DNA from: Bradyrhizobium sp. BR13661
Lineage (GTDB): Bacteria; Pseudomonadota; Alphaproteobacteria; Rhizobiales; Xanthobacteraceae
Direction: 5' to 3'
Assembly: GCF_029892425.1 (NCBI RefSeq)
Contig: NZ_JARXWB010000001.1
Location: 248,001 to 312,000, forward strand
DNA length: 64,000 nt
Shown: one piece after another, positions 1 through 8,448 of the stretch
Numbering within the stretch: position 1 is the first letter of the stretch
Layout of the letters: each line of letters begins with the position of its first letter
The notes under the pieces: model-generated
Seen by the model: the letters and a program-made list of their open reading frames with translations, nothing else
Databases searched by the model: none
What the model was told of the DNA's origin: nothing
Translations under genes and position numbers: made by a program

Positions 1-484
1 GATGAAATCTGGAAAGCTCGCCCAGGTCGCGACCCCCCGCGAGCTCTACGAGGCGCCGCGCTCGCGCTGGATCGCGGGGTTTGTCGGCGACATCAATCTG
101 TTCGACGCCGAGTCCAAACTGCGCGATGGTCATCGCCTGGTCATTGGCACGCGTGATGCGGGCACCCTGGTGGTGGCCGAGCCGCGCCAGCCGCTTGGCG
201 AGGTGAAATTCTCGGTCGCGATCCGACCCGAGAAGGTCAAGCTGTCGCGTCGTGGCCCCGTGAGCGAGGCCGGTCATGAAACCGCGATCAACCGGCTCGA
301 CGGCGTGATCGCCGACATCTGCTATCTCGGCGGCACCACCACCTACAAGGTGAAGCTCGATGCCGGCGGAATGGTGCAGGCGTCCGTCGCCAACAGCGCA
401 CGTCTCGATGTCGATGCGTTTAGTCTGAACCAGCATGTCGTCGCCTGGTTCACACCCGACGACTGTGTGGTGCTGCCGTCATGA
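1..484 (+). CDS. potA: Polyamine-type ABC transporter ATP-binding protein, C-terminal part (cut by window start)
   Basis: Only about the last 160 residues are visible; the nucleotide-binding core lies before the window. What remains begins with the end of the ATPase core (GKLAQVATPRELYEAP, then a GFVGDINLF stretch typical of PotA-like subunits) and continues into a TOBE-type substrate-regulatory region to the end. The reading frame is open at base 1, so the methionine at base 2 is not a credible start. Its stop overlaps the potB start by 4 bases (ATGA), which indicates one operon. The spermidine/putrescine family is assigned from the GDINLF/TOBE sequence and the two PotB/PotC-like permeases; the actual substrate is not shown. 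Confidence 0.85.
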   Translation, partial: MKSGKLAQVATPRELYEAPRSRWIAGFVGDINLFDAESKLRDGHRLVIGTRDAGTLVVAEPRQPLGEVKFSVAIRPEKVKLSRRGPVSEAGHETAINRLDGVIADICYLGGTTTYKVKLDAGGMVQASVANSARLDVDAFSLNQHVVAWFTPDDCVVLPS

Positions 485-1392
485 GCGGGCGCCGGATCTT
501 CGCGCGGCCGGCGCGCTTCGCCGCCATCGCCCCCTATGTCTGGATGGTGCTGTTCTTCCTGGTGCCGTTCGGCTTCGTGCTGAAGATCAGCCTGTCGCAG
601 ACGGCGATCGCGCAGCCGCCTTACGAGCCGGTGTTCGACCTGACGGCGGGATGGACGGCGATCCGGTCGGCCTTTGCCGCGCTGGGACTCGACAATTTCA
701 AACTGCTCGTCTCCGACGATCTTTATGTGTTCGCCTATCTGCGCAGCCTGACCGTGGCCGTGACGGCCACCGCATTGCTTCTGCTGATCGGATATCCCAT
801 CGCCTATGGCATGGCGCGATTGCCGAAGCGGTGGCAGGCGGTTGCGATGGTGCTGGTGATCGTACCGTTCTGGACGTCGTTCCTGATCCGAATCTATGCC
901 TGGATCAACATCCTTCAGCATGACGGCCTGCTCAATCAGATCCTGCTGGCGCTCCACCTGGTGAGCCAGCCGGTGGTGTGGCTCTCCACCGACACCGCGA
1001 TGTATGTCGGCATCGTCTATTCCTACCTGCCGTTCATGATCCTGCCGCTCTACGCCACGCTCGCCAAGATGGAGCCGGCGCTGGAAGAGGCGGCGAGCGA
1101 TCTCGGTGCGCCGCCATGGCAGGTGTTCTGGCTCGTCACCTTTCCGCTGTCACTGCCGGGCGTCGGCGCCGGCGTGCTGCTGTGCTTCATTCCAGTCGTC
1201 GGCGAGTTCGTGATCCCTGATCTTCTCGCCGGCTCCAACTCGCTGATGATCGGCCAGACGCTGTGGCTCGAATTCTTCACCAACAAGGACTGGCCGGTGG
1301 CCTCAGCTGCGGCGATCGTGCTCCTCGTCGTGCTGCTGTTGCCCCTGCTGCTCTACGAGCGGCTGCAGCGGCGGCAGCTGGAGGAGCAGTGA
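481..1392 (+). CDS. potB: Polyamine-type ABC transporter permease, PotB-like
   Basis: This 303-residue inner-membrane permease has an N-terminal membrane helix (about residues 18-38), further helices, and the cytoplasmic coupling (EAA) motif EEAASDLGAPPWQVF near residue 200, which docks on the ATPase. Length and the segment LPFMILPLYATLAKMEPALEEAA fit the PotB/PotH family. The ATG overlaps the potA stop and potC starts 2 bases after its own stop, so translation is coupled. Together with PotC it forms the heterodimeric channel for a polyamine or related cation. The binding protein is not in the window. Confidence 0.88.
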   Translation: MSGRRIFARPARFAAIAPYVWMVLFFLVPFGFVLKISLSQTAIAQPPYEPVFDLTAGWTAIRSAFAALGLDNFKLLVSDDLYVFAYLRSLTVAVTATALLLLIGYPIAYGMARLPKRWQAVAMVLVIVPFWTSFLIRIYAWINILQHDGLLNQILLALHLVSQPVVWLSTDTAMYVGIVYSYLPFMILPLYATLAKMEPALEEAASDLGAPPWQVFWLVTFPLSLPGVGAGVLLCFIPVVGEFVIPDLLAGSNSLMIGQTLWLEFFTNKDWPVASAAAIVLLVVLLLPLLLYERLQRRQLEEQ

Positions 1393-1393
1393 G

Positions 1394-2206
1394 ATGCGCA
1401 GATTCTCTCGCCTGTCCCGCTTCAATGTCGCCTCGCTTGCGCTGGGGCTTGCCTTCCTCTATCTGCCGATCCTGATCCTCGTGATCTATTCCTTCAACGC
1501 CTCGCGGCTGGTGACGGTGTGGGGCGGCTGGTCGCTGCGTTGGTATTACGAGTTCTTTGACGACCGTGCCATGATCGAGGCATCCTGGATGAGCCTGCGG
1601 GTCGCGGTCGCCTCCGCGACCATCGCGACGCTGATTGGTACACTGGCCGCGGTGGCGCTGTCGCGCGGTGAGCGCTTTCGCGGCCGAACCCTGTTCTCCG
1701 GCATGCTCTATGCGCCGCTGGTGATGCCGGAGGTGATTACTGGATTGTCGCTGCTGTTGCTGTTCGTCGCGCTGAATGCCGAGCGCGGCTTCTGGACGGT
1801 GACGATCGCGCACACCACGCTGACGATGTGCTTCGTCGCCGTCGTCGTGCAGTCGCGTCTCGGCTCGCTCGACCGTTCGCTGGAGGAGGCCGCCATGGAC
1901 CTCGGCTGCGCCCCGGCTCGCGCTTTCCTGTCGGTGACGCTGCCGCTGATCGCACCCGCGATCGTCGCCGGATGGATGCTCGCCTTCACGCTGTCGCTCG
2001 ACGATCTCGTGATTGCGAGCTTCACCACGGGGCCGGGCTCGGCAACGCTGCCGATCCGGATCTATTCCGAGGTGCGGCTCGGCGTGAAGCCGGAGATCAA
2101 TGCGATCTGCACGCTGGTGATCGCCCTGATCGCGGTCGTCATCGTCGTCGCTTCACTGGCTTCGAAACTGTCGAGCGCGCGGGGCGAGAGCGCAGCGCCG
2201 CTCTAG
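1394..2206 (+). CDS. potC: Polyamine-type ABC transporter permease, PotC-like
   Basis: This 270-residue permease has about six membrane helices. An N-terminal helix is followed by the periplasmic FNASRLVTVWGGWSLRWY segment seen in PotC/PotI proteins, and the EAA coupling loop reads EEAAMDLGCAPARAF. It starts one base after the potB stop and so belongs to the same operon (potA-potB-potC). It is expected to pair with PotB in the inner membrane. Nothing in it looks damaged. Substrate specificity cannot be read from the permease. Confidence 0.88.
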   Translation: MRRFSRLSRFNVASLALGLAFLYLPILILVIYSFNASRLVTVWGGWSLRWYYEFFDDRAMIEASWMSLRVAVASATIATLIGTLAAVALSRGERFRGRTLFSGMLYAPLVMPEVITGLSLLLLFVALNAERGFWTVTIAHTTLTMCFVAVVVQSRLGSLDRSLEEAAMDLGCAPARAFLSVTLPLIAPAIVAGWMLAFTLSLDDLVIASFTTGPGSATLPIRIYSEVRLGVKPEINAICTLVIALIAVVIVVASLASKLSSARGESAAPL

Positions 2207-2218
2207 AGGGAATGGATC

Positions 2219-2719
2219 ATGATGTTCGTCTATCAGATACTCGTCCATACGCCGCCCTGGGTCTGGATCCTGTTGGCCTATCTGGTCTGGCAGGGCATCA
2301 AGTCGATGCAGCCGCGCAAGGCGCCGATCTGGCGTGCATTGATCGTCCCTGTCGTCTTCATCGCTTGGGGCGTTTCGAGCATCGGATTCGGACATCAGGA
2401 CAGCCAATGGCCGCTGGTCGCGTGGGTGGTCGCGGCGCTCGTGCTGCTGCCGCTTGGCGTGCTGACACCGAGTCCGTTCGATGTCGATCACAAGACGGGA
2501 GAGATCATCCGTCCGGGCAGCGCGTTCGCGCTCATCCGCAACCTGGTCGTATTCTTGCTGCAATATGCGGTCGGCGTGATCTCGGCGATCGATGCGGGTG
2601 ACCGTGCGCTAGCCATCATCGCCGGCCGCGCCATCTCGGGCGCGACCGCCGGCTATTTTCTCGGCTCGATGATCGCGCTCCTGTTGGCTTATCGCCGGAA
2701 GCGCGCAGAAGACATTTAA
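2219..2719 (+). CDS. Small multi-pass membrane protein (DUF6622-like)
   Basis: This is a 166-residue integral membrane protein with about four or five hydrophobic segments, beginning MMFVYQILVHTPPWVWILLAYLVW and including a conserved-looking RGQ-like WQGIKSMQPRKAP loop. It resembles proteins grouped as DUF6622, recalled from family resemblance and not searched. It lies 12 bases after potC with an AGAGGG ribosome-binding site, so it may be co-transcribed, but no transport role is implied. The second ATG (2222) is an equally possible start. Function unknown. Confidence 0.7.
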   Translation: MMFVYQILVHTPPWVWILLAYLVWQGIKSMQPRKAPIWRALIVPVVFIAWGVSSIGFGHQDSQWPLVAWVVAALVLLPLGVLTPSPFDVDHKTGEIIRPGSAFALIRNLVVFLLQYAVGVISAIDAGDRALAIIAGRAISGATAGYFLGSMIALLLAYRRKRAEDI

Positions 2720-2722
2720 GAT

Positions 2723-2775
2723 CTGAGCATGATCTTGTCGGAAAACCGCTTCACACTTTTCCGGATCATGCTCAG
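2723..2775. repeat. Palindromic repeat, GCATGATC family, copy 1 (likely bidirectional terminator)
   Basis: A perfect 12-bp outer stem (2723-2734 with 2764-2775, CTGAGCATGATC) is followed by an inner 7-bp stem CGGAAAA/TTTTCCG (2739-2745 with 2757-2763). It fills the 57-base gap between convergent genes. The same two-stem design, with the same core words, recurs at 41374-41421. Confidence 0.85.
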
Positions 2776-2776
2776 T

Positions 2777-3643
2777 CTAGGACTTCACGGCACCCGCCGT
2801 CAGTCCGCCCACCATGTAACGGCGGAAGGCGTAGTAGACCGCGGCCGGCGGCAGTGCGTAGATGAAGCCGGTGGTCATCAACAGCTCCCAGGGCGAATCG
2901 TCGGCGGCGAGGAAGTTGCCGAGCGCGACGGGAAGTGTGATCTCGCGGTCGTTCGACAGCAGCAGGAACGCGTAGAGATATTCGTTCCAGGCGAGCAGCA
3001 CGGCATAGGTGCCGATCGCGACCAGCGAGGGCATCATCAGCGGCAGATAGACCAGGCGGAAGATCTGCAGCGTGGTGGCGCCGTCCATCACGGCGGCTTC
3101 ATCCAGCTCGACCGGCAGCTTGTCAGAGGCCTGCTTGAGCACCCAGATCGCGTAAGGCGAGGCAATCGTCACCATGGCCAGGATCAGGGCCCAGTGATTG
3201 TTGAGCAGGCCGTAATTGCCCATGGTGCGATACATCGGCACAGCGAGGAACGCGGCTGGGATGAAATAGGTGAACAGCGCGAGGTTCAGCACCATGCGCC
3301 CGCCCGGCACCTTCAGCCGCGAGATCGAGAACGCCGCGGCCGTGGCGATGAACAGCGTCAACACGCCGACGGCTGCCGCGATCACCACCGAATTCCAGAA
3401 CTGCACATAGAAGTCGCGCAGGAAATAGTGCTGCTGCTTGAATACGATTTCGAAGTTGTGGAGCGTCGGGTGGTCCGGCCACAGCTTGCCCGAGAACGCG
3501 TCCTCCTTCGGGGAGATCGCGAACAGGAACATGTGATAGATCGGAATCATCGTCCACAGGAAGACGGGAATTCCGATCAGCAGCAGCCGCGCTTCGGTCG
3601 CGACGTCACGCCAGGTAAAATCGCTTGCGCCGGGAAGCTTCAT
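2777..3643 (-). CDS. Sugar-type ABC transporter permease, MalG/UgpE-like
   Basis: This 288-residue permease of the carbohydrate CUT1 type has six predicted helices, the first around residues 20-42, and an EAA loop ELDEAAVMDGATTLQIFRL followed by YLPLMMPS. Its ATG overlaps the stop of the upstream permease gene (ATGA, 3640-3643), so the two are translationally coupled. With the permease at 3640-4512 and the binding protein at 4610-5995 it forms an importer for a sugar or polyol. No ATPase gene follows: the next feature is a repeat and then a convergent gene. Confidence 0.87.
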   Translation of the reverse strand: MKLPGASDFTWRDVATEARLLLIGIPVFLWTMIPIYHMFLFAISPKEDAFSGKLWPDHPTLHNFEIVFKQQHYFLRDFYVQFWNSVVIAAAVGVLTLFIATAAAFSISRLKVPGGRMVLNLALFTYFIPAAFLAVPMYRTMGNYGLLNNHWALILAMVTIASPYAIWVLKQASDKLPVELDEAAVMDGATTLQIFRLVYLPLMMPSLVAIGTYAVLLAWNEYLYAFLLLSNDREITLPVALGNFLAADDSPWELLMTTGFIYALPPAAVYYAFRRYMVGGLTAGAVKS

Positions 3644-4512
3644 CGCGACAACCGTTTCATCATGAAGTAAACGAGCGGCAGGACGAACGGCATCGCGCAG
3701 ACGATGGAGGCCATCGCGAGCGAGAGCTGGTCAAGCCGGAGATAGCGGATGCCGAGTGTCGACAGCACGTGCGTGAGATCTGCCGGGCCGCCGCCTGTGA
3801 GCAGATAGACGCTGTTGAAATCGCCCAGCGTCCAGATCATCGAGAGCAGCGTGCAGGTGATGTAGAGGGTCTGCATCGACGGCCAGGTGATGAAGCGGAA
3901 TTTCTGCCACCAGTTCGCGCCGTCGACCTCGGCGGCCTCGAACAGGTCCTGCGCGATCGCAAGGCGCCCGGTGATCAGGATCATCGTCCAGAACGGCAGC
4001 GATTTCCAGATGTGCACGCCGATCGCCATCGTCAGGGCGACCGTCGGGTCATTCAGCCAGTTCGGACCGTCATCGCCGGTCCAGGCGAAGATGTAGTGAT
4101 TGATGATGCCCCATTCGGGGTTGAGCATGAAGCGCACTGACAGGATGGTCGGGATCGACGGCACCGCCCAGGGCAGGATGAAGATCACCGAGAGCCATTT
4201 GATCCATGTGCGCTGCTGGGCGAAGAAGCCGGACAGGAACAACGCGATCAGCATCTTGATGTTGATGCCGATGACCAGGAAGATCAGCGTGTTGACCGCC
4301 GCGCGCGCGAAGATCGGGTCGTTATACAGTGCGACATAATTCGACGGAGCCCGCGCCAGCCACAGCCCGTAGCAGACGGGATAGACGACGAAGGCGAGGA
4401 AGACGAGCAGATAGGGCGCGAGCAGCACGATGCCCCAGACCTGCGCCGGGGTCAGCCGCGACGTCAGGGGTGGGGCAGGGATCGCCTGATCGCCAGAGAG
4501 CGTGATCGCCAT
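3640..4512 (-). CDS. Sugar-type ABC transporter permease, MalF/UgpA-like
   Basis: This 290-residue CUT1 permease has an N-terminal cytoplasmic stretch and then helices starting at VWGIVLLAPYLLVFLAFVV. The coupling loop is DLFEAAEVDGANWWQKFRF, and ILPWAVPSIPTIL is a typical MalF/UgpA segment. I chose the ATG at 4512; an upstream TTG at 4530 keeps the frame open but has no better ribosome-binding site. It lies downstream of the binding-protein gene and overlaps the second permease by 4 bases. Substrate unknown. Confidence 0.87.
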   Translation of the reverse strand: MAITLSGDQAIPAPPLTSRLTPAQVWGIVLLAPYLLVFLAFVVYPVCYGLWLARAPSNYVALYNDPIFARAAVNTLIFLVIGINIKMLIALFLSGFFAQQRTWIKWLSVIFILPWAVPSIPTILSVRFMLNPEWGIINHYIFAWTGDDGPNWLNDPTVALTMAIGVHIWKSLPFWTMILITGRLAIAQDLFEAAEVDGANWWQKFRFITWPSMQTLYITCTLLSMIWTLGDFNSVYLLTGGGPADLTHVLSTLGIRYLRLDQLSLAMASIVCAMPFVLPLVYFMMKRLSR

Positions 4513-4571
4513 TCTTTTGGGACTCTTCAAAGAGAAGCCGGCCGCGAAACGCGACCGGTGTTTGTTTTACA

Positions 4572-4596
4572 CCTCTCCCCGCAAAGCGGGGAGAGG
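4572..4596. repeat. Perfect intercistronic hairpin after the binding-protein gene
   Basis: An 11-bp perfect stem CCTCTCCCCGC / GCGGGGAGAGG has an AAA loop. It lies between the binding-protein stop (4610) and the permease start (4512) on the minus strand. Such hairpins after binding-protein genes are known to stabilise the upstream mRNA or reduce read-through, which would give more binding protein than permease. The arm sequence matches the repeat at 23537-23643. Confidence 0.75.
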
Positions 4597-4609
4597 TACG
4601 TGCAAGGCT

Positions 4610-5995
4610 TTAGCCTGCGACCTGCTTGATGCGGGCGATCATCTCGTCCACGGCCTTGTCGACCGGGACCTTCTCGCTGACGACCCGGTTCATCGCCTTG
4701 GCCCAGATGTTCTCGTTGTTCAGGATCGTGAACTTCCAGTTCTTGGTGAAGTCGAATGGCGCGGTGCCGCCCTTGAACTGGGCATAGACCGCCTTGCGAT
4801 GCCTGTCGGCCTGCCAGAACGGGCTTTCCTGGCTTTCCTTCGTCACCGGGAACCAGCGGCCGAGCGCGCCCTCGATGTAGGGGCGAACGTTCTCTTCCTG
4901 GAGCAGGAAGCTGATGAACTGCTTGGCCCCGGCCTTGTTCTTGGCCGCGGTGAAGATCAGTCCGGTCTTGACGTCGGAGCGGTAGCGAATGGTCGAACCA
5001 TCCGGCGCCTTCGGGAACGACGCCGTGATGATGTCCTCGCCATAGGCTTTCTTGCCCGCGTCGCGCTGCTCCTGCGTCAGGGCCTGGTTCTGCGAGTCCT
5101 CATACCACTTCGCCGCGATCGAGATCGTGAAATTGTGGGTCATCACGATGGTCTTGTTGTGGAAGGCGACGTTGTTGTCGGGATCCTTCCAGGTCGTCGA
5201 GGATGGCGGCGTACAACCCTTGATGTAGGTGTCGGTGTAGTCCTTCATCGCGCTGATCAGGTTCTCGCGGACCTTGGGATCGTCGACAGTGAGCTTGCCG
5301 TCGTCGTCGACAAGCTTGACGTGATAGGCGTCCATGAAGGTGTAGAACGACTGGAAGGCGTCGGTGGACTCCACGCCCATCGGCTGGCCGACCGCATAGA
5401 TGCGCTGGCCGGTGGCCTTGCGGATGCCCGGTTGCACCTTGTCGCACCAGAACGACCAATAGCCCGCCCAGTCGGTCGGGATGTCGCTCTGCTTGAAGCC
5501 GGCTTTCTCCAGCATGTCGTTCCAGATCTGGACGTGCATGCTCTGCTGTTTCAGCGGAAAGCCGTAATAGGCCTTCTTCTTGGCGACGTCGTTATAGAGG
5601 ATCGACGCATCCAGCGTGTTCTGCACGAACCGATCCTTGATCGGCTCCATGATTTCGGAAAGGTCCTCGAGCTTGCCCTCATAGGCCCACTTGCCCTGCA
5701 CCTGCACGTCATAAGTGTCGGAATAGGCGACGTCAGGCACCGTGCCGGCATCGAGTGCGGCCACCGTCTTCGGAATCATGTCCTGGATCGCGTACTGCGA
5801 CAATTCGACCTTGATGCCGGTCTTGGCTTCGAATTTCTTGATCGTTTCGGCCAGCGCTTCGTCCTCGGACTTGTAAAAGCCCTTGCCCCACCAGACCGTA
5901 ATCGTCTTTTGCTGCGCAAATGCGGGTGCAGCGGCTGCAAACAGCCCGACTGCAGCGACCGCCAATGTGACTGCGCCAATAACCTTGGATTTCAC
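4610..5995 (-). CDS. Sugar-type ABC transporter substrate-binding protein (family 1)
   Basis: This is a 461-residue exported binding protein. I chose the GTG at 5995 because TTGAGGGAG, a good ribosome-binding site, lies just upstream; the longer open frame begins at a TTG inside that site. The N-terminus KSKVIGAVTLAVAAVGLFAAAAPAFAQQ is a classical Sec signal peptide cleaved after AFA. The mature part begins KTITVWWGKGFYKSEDEAL and contains the PDVAYSDTYD segment of family-1 solute-binding proteins. First gene of the operon with two CUT1 permeases. Ligand not predictable. Confidence 0.88.
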   Translation of the reverse strand: MKSKVIGAVTLAVAAVGLFAAAAPAFAQQKTITVWWGKGFYKSEDEALAETIKKFEAKTGIKVELSQYAIQDMIPKTVAALDAGTVPDVAYSDTYDVQVQGKWAYEGKLEDLSEIMEPIKDRFVQNTLDASILYNDVAKKKAYYGFPLKQQSMHVQIWNDMLEKAGFKQSDIPTDWAGYWSFWCDKVQPGIRKATGQRIYAVGQPMGVESTDAFQSFYTFMDAYHVKLVDDDGKLTVDDPKVRENLISAMKDYTDTYIKGCTPPSSTTWKDPDNNVAFHNKTIVMTHNFTISIAAKWYEDSQNQALTQEQRDAGKKAYGEDIITASFPKAPDGSTIRYRSDVKTGLIFTAAKNKAGAKQFISFLLQEENVRPYIEGALGRWFPVTKESQESPFWQADRHRKAVYAQFKGGTAPFDFTKNWKFTILNNENIWAKAMNRVVSEKVPVDKAVDEMIARIKQVAG

Positions 5996-6224
5996 GTTTT
6001 TCTCCCTCAAGCCGCCGGTGTTTTAACCGGTCGGATAAAACACTAGCCCATGGCCGCTATCCGATCTAGCGGCATGTTGTCAGACCTAGGTCGAGGGGGA
6101 TCGGGCTCTCGGAGATGCTTAACGTGCGCATCGATCCAATCGCTGCATCAATGTGCGGCAATCAATTCGCCTTGCGCGTTGTGGCTTGGATCCACACGGC
6201 CTTGTCCCACGCTGCCGGCGATTA

Positions 6225-7205
6225 TCAGCGTTTCCGCCTCGGGCCGACCGAAGCCGGGTTCGAGCTTGCCTGAGCGGATCGGGACCGTAGCTTGTCCGGC
6301 TCGCTGATCCGGGAAGGCGAGCGCCATGCCTCGAGGAGCATCTTCAGAAATTGGCTGGCATGAGGAGATAGTGTCGCCCCGCGCCTGCGCACGATTCCGA
6401 TCGTCCGCGACACTTCCGGCTCGGTCAGGCGAATGGTGTGAATGATCGGATGGCCGGCCGCTGGCGTCGCCAGCTTCGGCAGCACGGCGACGCCGAGGCC
6501 CGCTTCGACCAGACCAAGCGAACCGGAGAGGTGAGCGACCTCATAGGACCAGTTCAGCTGCAGGCCGTGTCGCGCCAGCGCATTGTCGATCAATGCGCGA
6601 TTGCCGCTGTTGCGGCCGACGGTGATGACCCGGTGCGGCACGATCTCCGGCCAGCTGACCTGTTTGCGCGATGCCAGCGGATGGTCATGACGGCAGGCCA
6701 GCACGAAGGGATCCTCGACCAGCTTCTCGAATTCGATCTCGGCATGCGAGGCCCCGATGAAATTGATGCCGAAGTCGACTTCTCCGCGCGCGACCGCCTC
6801 CAATCCCTCATTGGCTCCGATGTCCAGAATCCGGACTCGAATGCGCGGGTACGCTTCGGCAAACCGGCCGATCGCGCGCGGCAGGAAATAGAACACTGCG
6901 GTCGGTACCGCAGCCACCGAGACCAGGCCAGAGCTTCGCGCGCCGATATCCTGGATGGCGAGCACCGATGTTTCGAACTCGTCGATGAGGCGCCGCACTT
7001 TCGGCAGGAAGTCGCGGCCAGTCATGGTCAGATTGACGTGGCGCGTCGAACGTTCGAGCAACGGCGCACCGAGACTTTCCTCCAGCTTCTGAATGCGTCG
7101 GCTGAGCGCCGGCTGCGACAGGTTCAGCGCCTTGGCAGTCCGCACGAAGCTTCCTGTCTCCGCGACGGTGATGAATGCTTTCAGGTCGAGCAGTTCCGCG
7201 TTCAT
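6225..7205 (-). CDS. LysR-family transcriptional regulator
   Basis: This 326-residue regulator has an N-terminal winged helix-turn-helix (MNAELLDLKAFITVAETGSF, then ALNLSQPALSRRIQKLEESLG at about residues 24-45) and a periplasmic-binding-protein-like effector domain from about residue 90. A good ribosome-binding site (GGAGACGGG) precedes the ATG. It is divergent from the tautomerase and dctA genes with a 119-base gap, the usual LysR arrangement, so it probably controls them in response to a carboxylate. The last 30 residues are polar and low in complexity. Confidence 0.88.
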   Translation of the reverse strand: MNAELLDLKAFITVAETGSFVRTAKALNLSQPALSRRIQKLEESLGAPLLERSTRHVNLTMTGRDFLPKVRRLIDEFETSVLAIQDIGARSSGLVSVAAVPTAVFYFLPRAIGRFAEAYPRIRVRILDIGANEGLEAVARGEVDFGINFIGASHAEIEFEKLVEDPFVLACRHDHPLASRKQVSWPEIVPHRVITVGRNSGNRALIDNALARHGLQLNWSYEVAHLSGSLGLVEAGLGVAVLPKLATPAAGHPIIHTIRLTEPEVSRTIGIVRRRGATLSPHASQFLKMLLEAWRSPSRISEPDKLRSRSAQASSNPASVGPRRKR

Positions 7206-7324
7206 AGCCCGTCTCCGATTATACCGATTTACGCATTAATACTTCATATCTTTGCAGTTTACAGAAGAGTTGCAAGGGAGGATGGTCGGTCCGCGTCAAC
7301 ATGTCGGCCGAACGGAACAGCTTC

Positions 7325-8398
7325 ATGAATGATCAGATCGCCATTCCCTGCGTGGTTATGCGCGGCGGCACCTCGCGGGGGCCGTTCTTTCTGGCGAGGG
7401 ATCTCCCGGCCGATCCCGGGGCGCGAGATGCGGTCCTGCTGTCGGTCATGGGGGGCGGACACGACCTTGGAATCGACGGAATAGGTGGCGGCAATGCCGT
7501 CATCAACAAGGTCGCGATCATTGGACCGGGATCGGTGCCCGGTGCCGACGTCGATTATTTGTTTGCCCAGGTGCGGGTTCGAGAGGGGATCGTCGATACC
7601 TCACCCAATTGCGGAAACATGCTGGCTGCGGTGGGGCCGTTCGCAATTGAAGCCGGCCTGGTGGCCGCCAGCACGGATCGCACCCATGTGCGCATCCACA
7701 ACGTCAATACCGGCAAGCTGATCGACGCGACGATCGCCACCCCCGGTGGGCGGGTGACCTACGAGGGCGAGGCGCGGATCGACGGCGTGCCGGGAACGGC
7801 CGCGCCGGTCGAATTGTCGTTTCCCAACGCGGCCGGCGCCCGCACGGGTCGCCTGCTCCCCACCGGACGCGCGGTCGACCGTATCGACGGGATCGAGGTG
7901 AGCTGCATCGATGCGGCCATGCCAGTCATGCTGGTCCGCGCGGCGGATCTGGGCTTTAGCGGCCGTGAGACACCTTCGGACTTCACCGACAGCCGCTTCC
8001 GCGCGCGCCTCGAGCGCTTGCGCATCGAGGCCGGTCGTCTGATGGGCTTTCCGAATCCTGGGGCCATGGTGATCCCGAAACCGGTTCTGATTGCGCCTGC
8101 AAGCGAGGCGACACTGAACGTCCGGTACTTCATGCCGCATGACTGCCATAGCGCGCTGGCGGTGACCGGCGCTGTTGCGATCGCCACGGCTTGTGTCACG
8201 CAGGGGACGATTGCCGCGGAGATGGTGGGAGCGCTGGCACCGCCGCTGCCGATCACGCTGGGCCATCCCTCCGGAAAGTTGGTGGTTCGGCTGGAGCCCG
8301 GTCCGGTGGCGCGGGTGCAGCGGACAGCCCGTCGAATATTCGAAGGCCACGTCTTCGCCCGCCGAGCACACCTGCCTCAGTCGGTGCTGGCGGCCTGA
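7325..8398 (+). CDS. PrpF-family protein, probable 4-oxalomesaconate tautomerase (GalD-like)
   Basis: A 357-residue PrpF-family isomerase. The N-terminal IPCVVMRGGTSRGPFFLARD, the GIDGIGGGNAVINKVAII loop and SPNCGNMLAAVGPFAIE match the GalD/PrpF family, which tautomerises 4-oxalomesaconate (gallate pathway) or isomerises 2-methylaconitate. The GalD-like N-terminus and the adjacent dicarboxylate carrier favour an aromatic-acid breakdown step, but no other gallate gene is present. I start at 7325; an ATG at 7301 adds eight residues. Upstream lies a divergent LysR gene, downstream dctA after 50 bases. Confidence 0.8.
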   Translation: MNDQIAIPCVVMRGGTSRGPFFLARDLPADPGARDAVLLSVMGGGHDLGIDGIGGGNAVINKVAIIGPGSVPGADVDYLFAQVRVREGIVDTSPNCGNMLAAVGPFAIEAGLVAASTDRTHVRIHNVNTGKLIDATIATPGGRVTYEGEARIDGVPGTAAPVELSFPNAAGARTGRLLPTGRAVDRIDGIEVSCIDAAMPVMLVRAADLGFSGRETPSDFTDSRFRARLERLRIEAGRLMGFPNPGAMVIPKPVLIAPASEATLNVRYFMPHDCHSALAVTGAVAIATACVTQGTIAAEMVGALAPPLPITLGHPSGKLVVRLEPGPVARVQRTARRIFEGHVFARRAHLPQSVLAA

Positions 8399-8448
8399 CG
8401 CCGGGCTGCTCTTAGAATTTCAAGAATCAGAACAAGGGAGAAACGAGA

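Noticed and set aside
2729..3670. A 313-residue plus-strand open frame opposite the MalG-like permease
   Set aside because: Its composition is His/Arg/Gln-rich, typical of antisense to membrane proteins; the permease frame has clear helices and the coupling loop.
4502..6046. A 514-residue plus-strand open frame opposite the sugar-binding protein
   Set aside because: The minus-strand product has a signal peptide and family motifs. The plus-strand translation is Asp/Arg/Val/Leu-rich shadow sequence.
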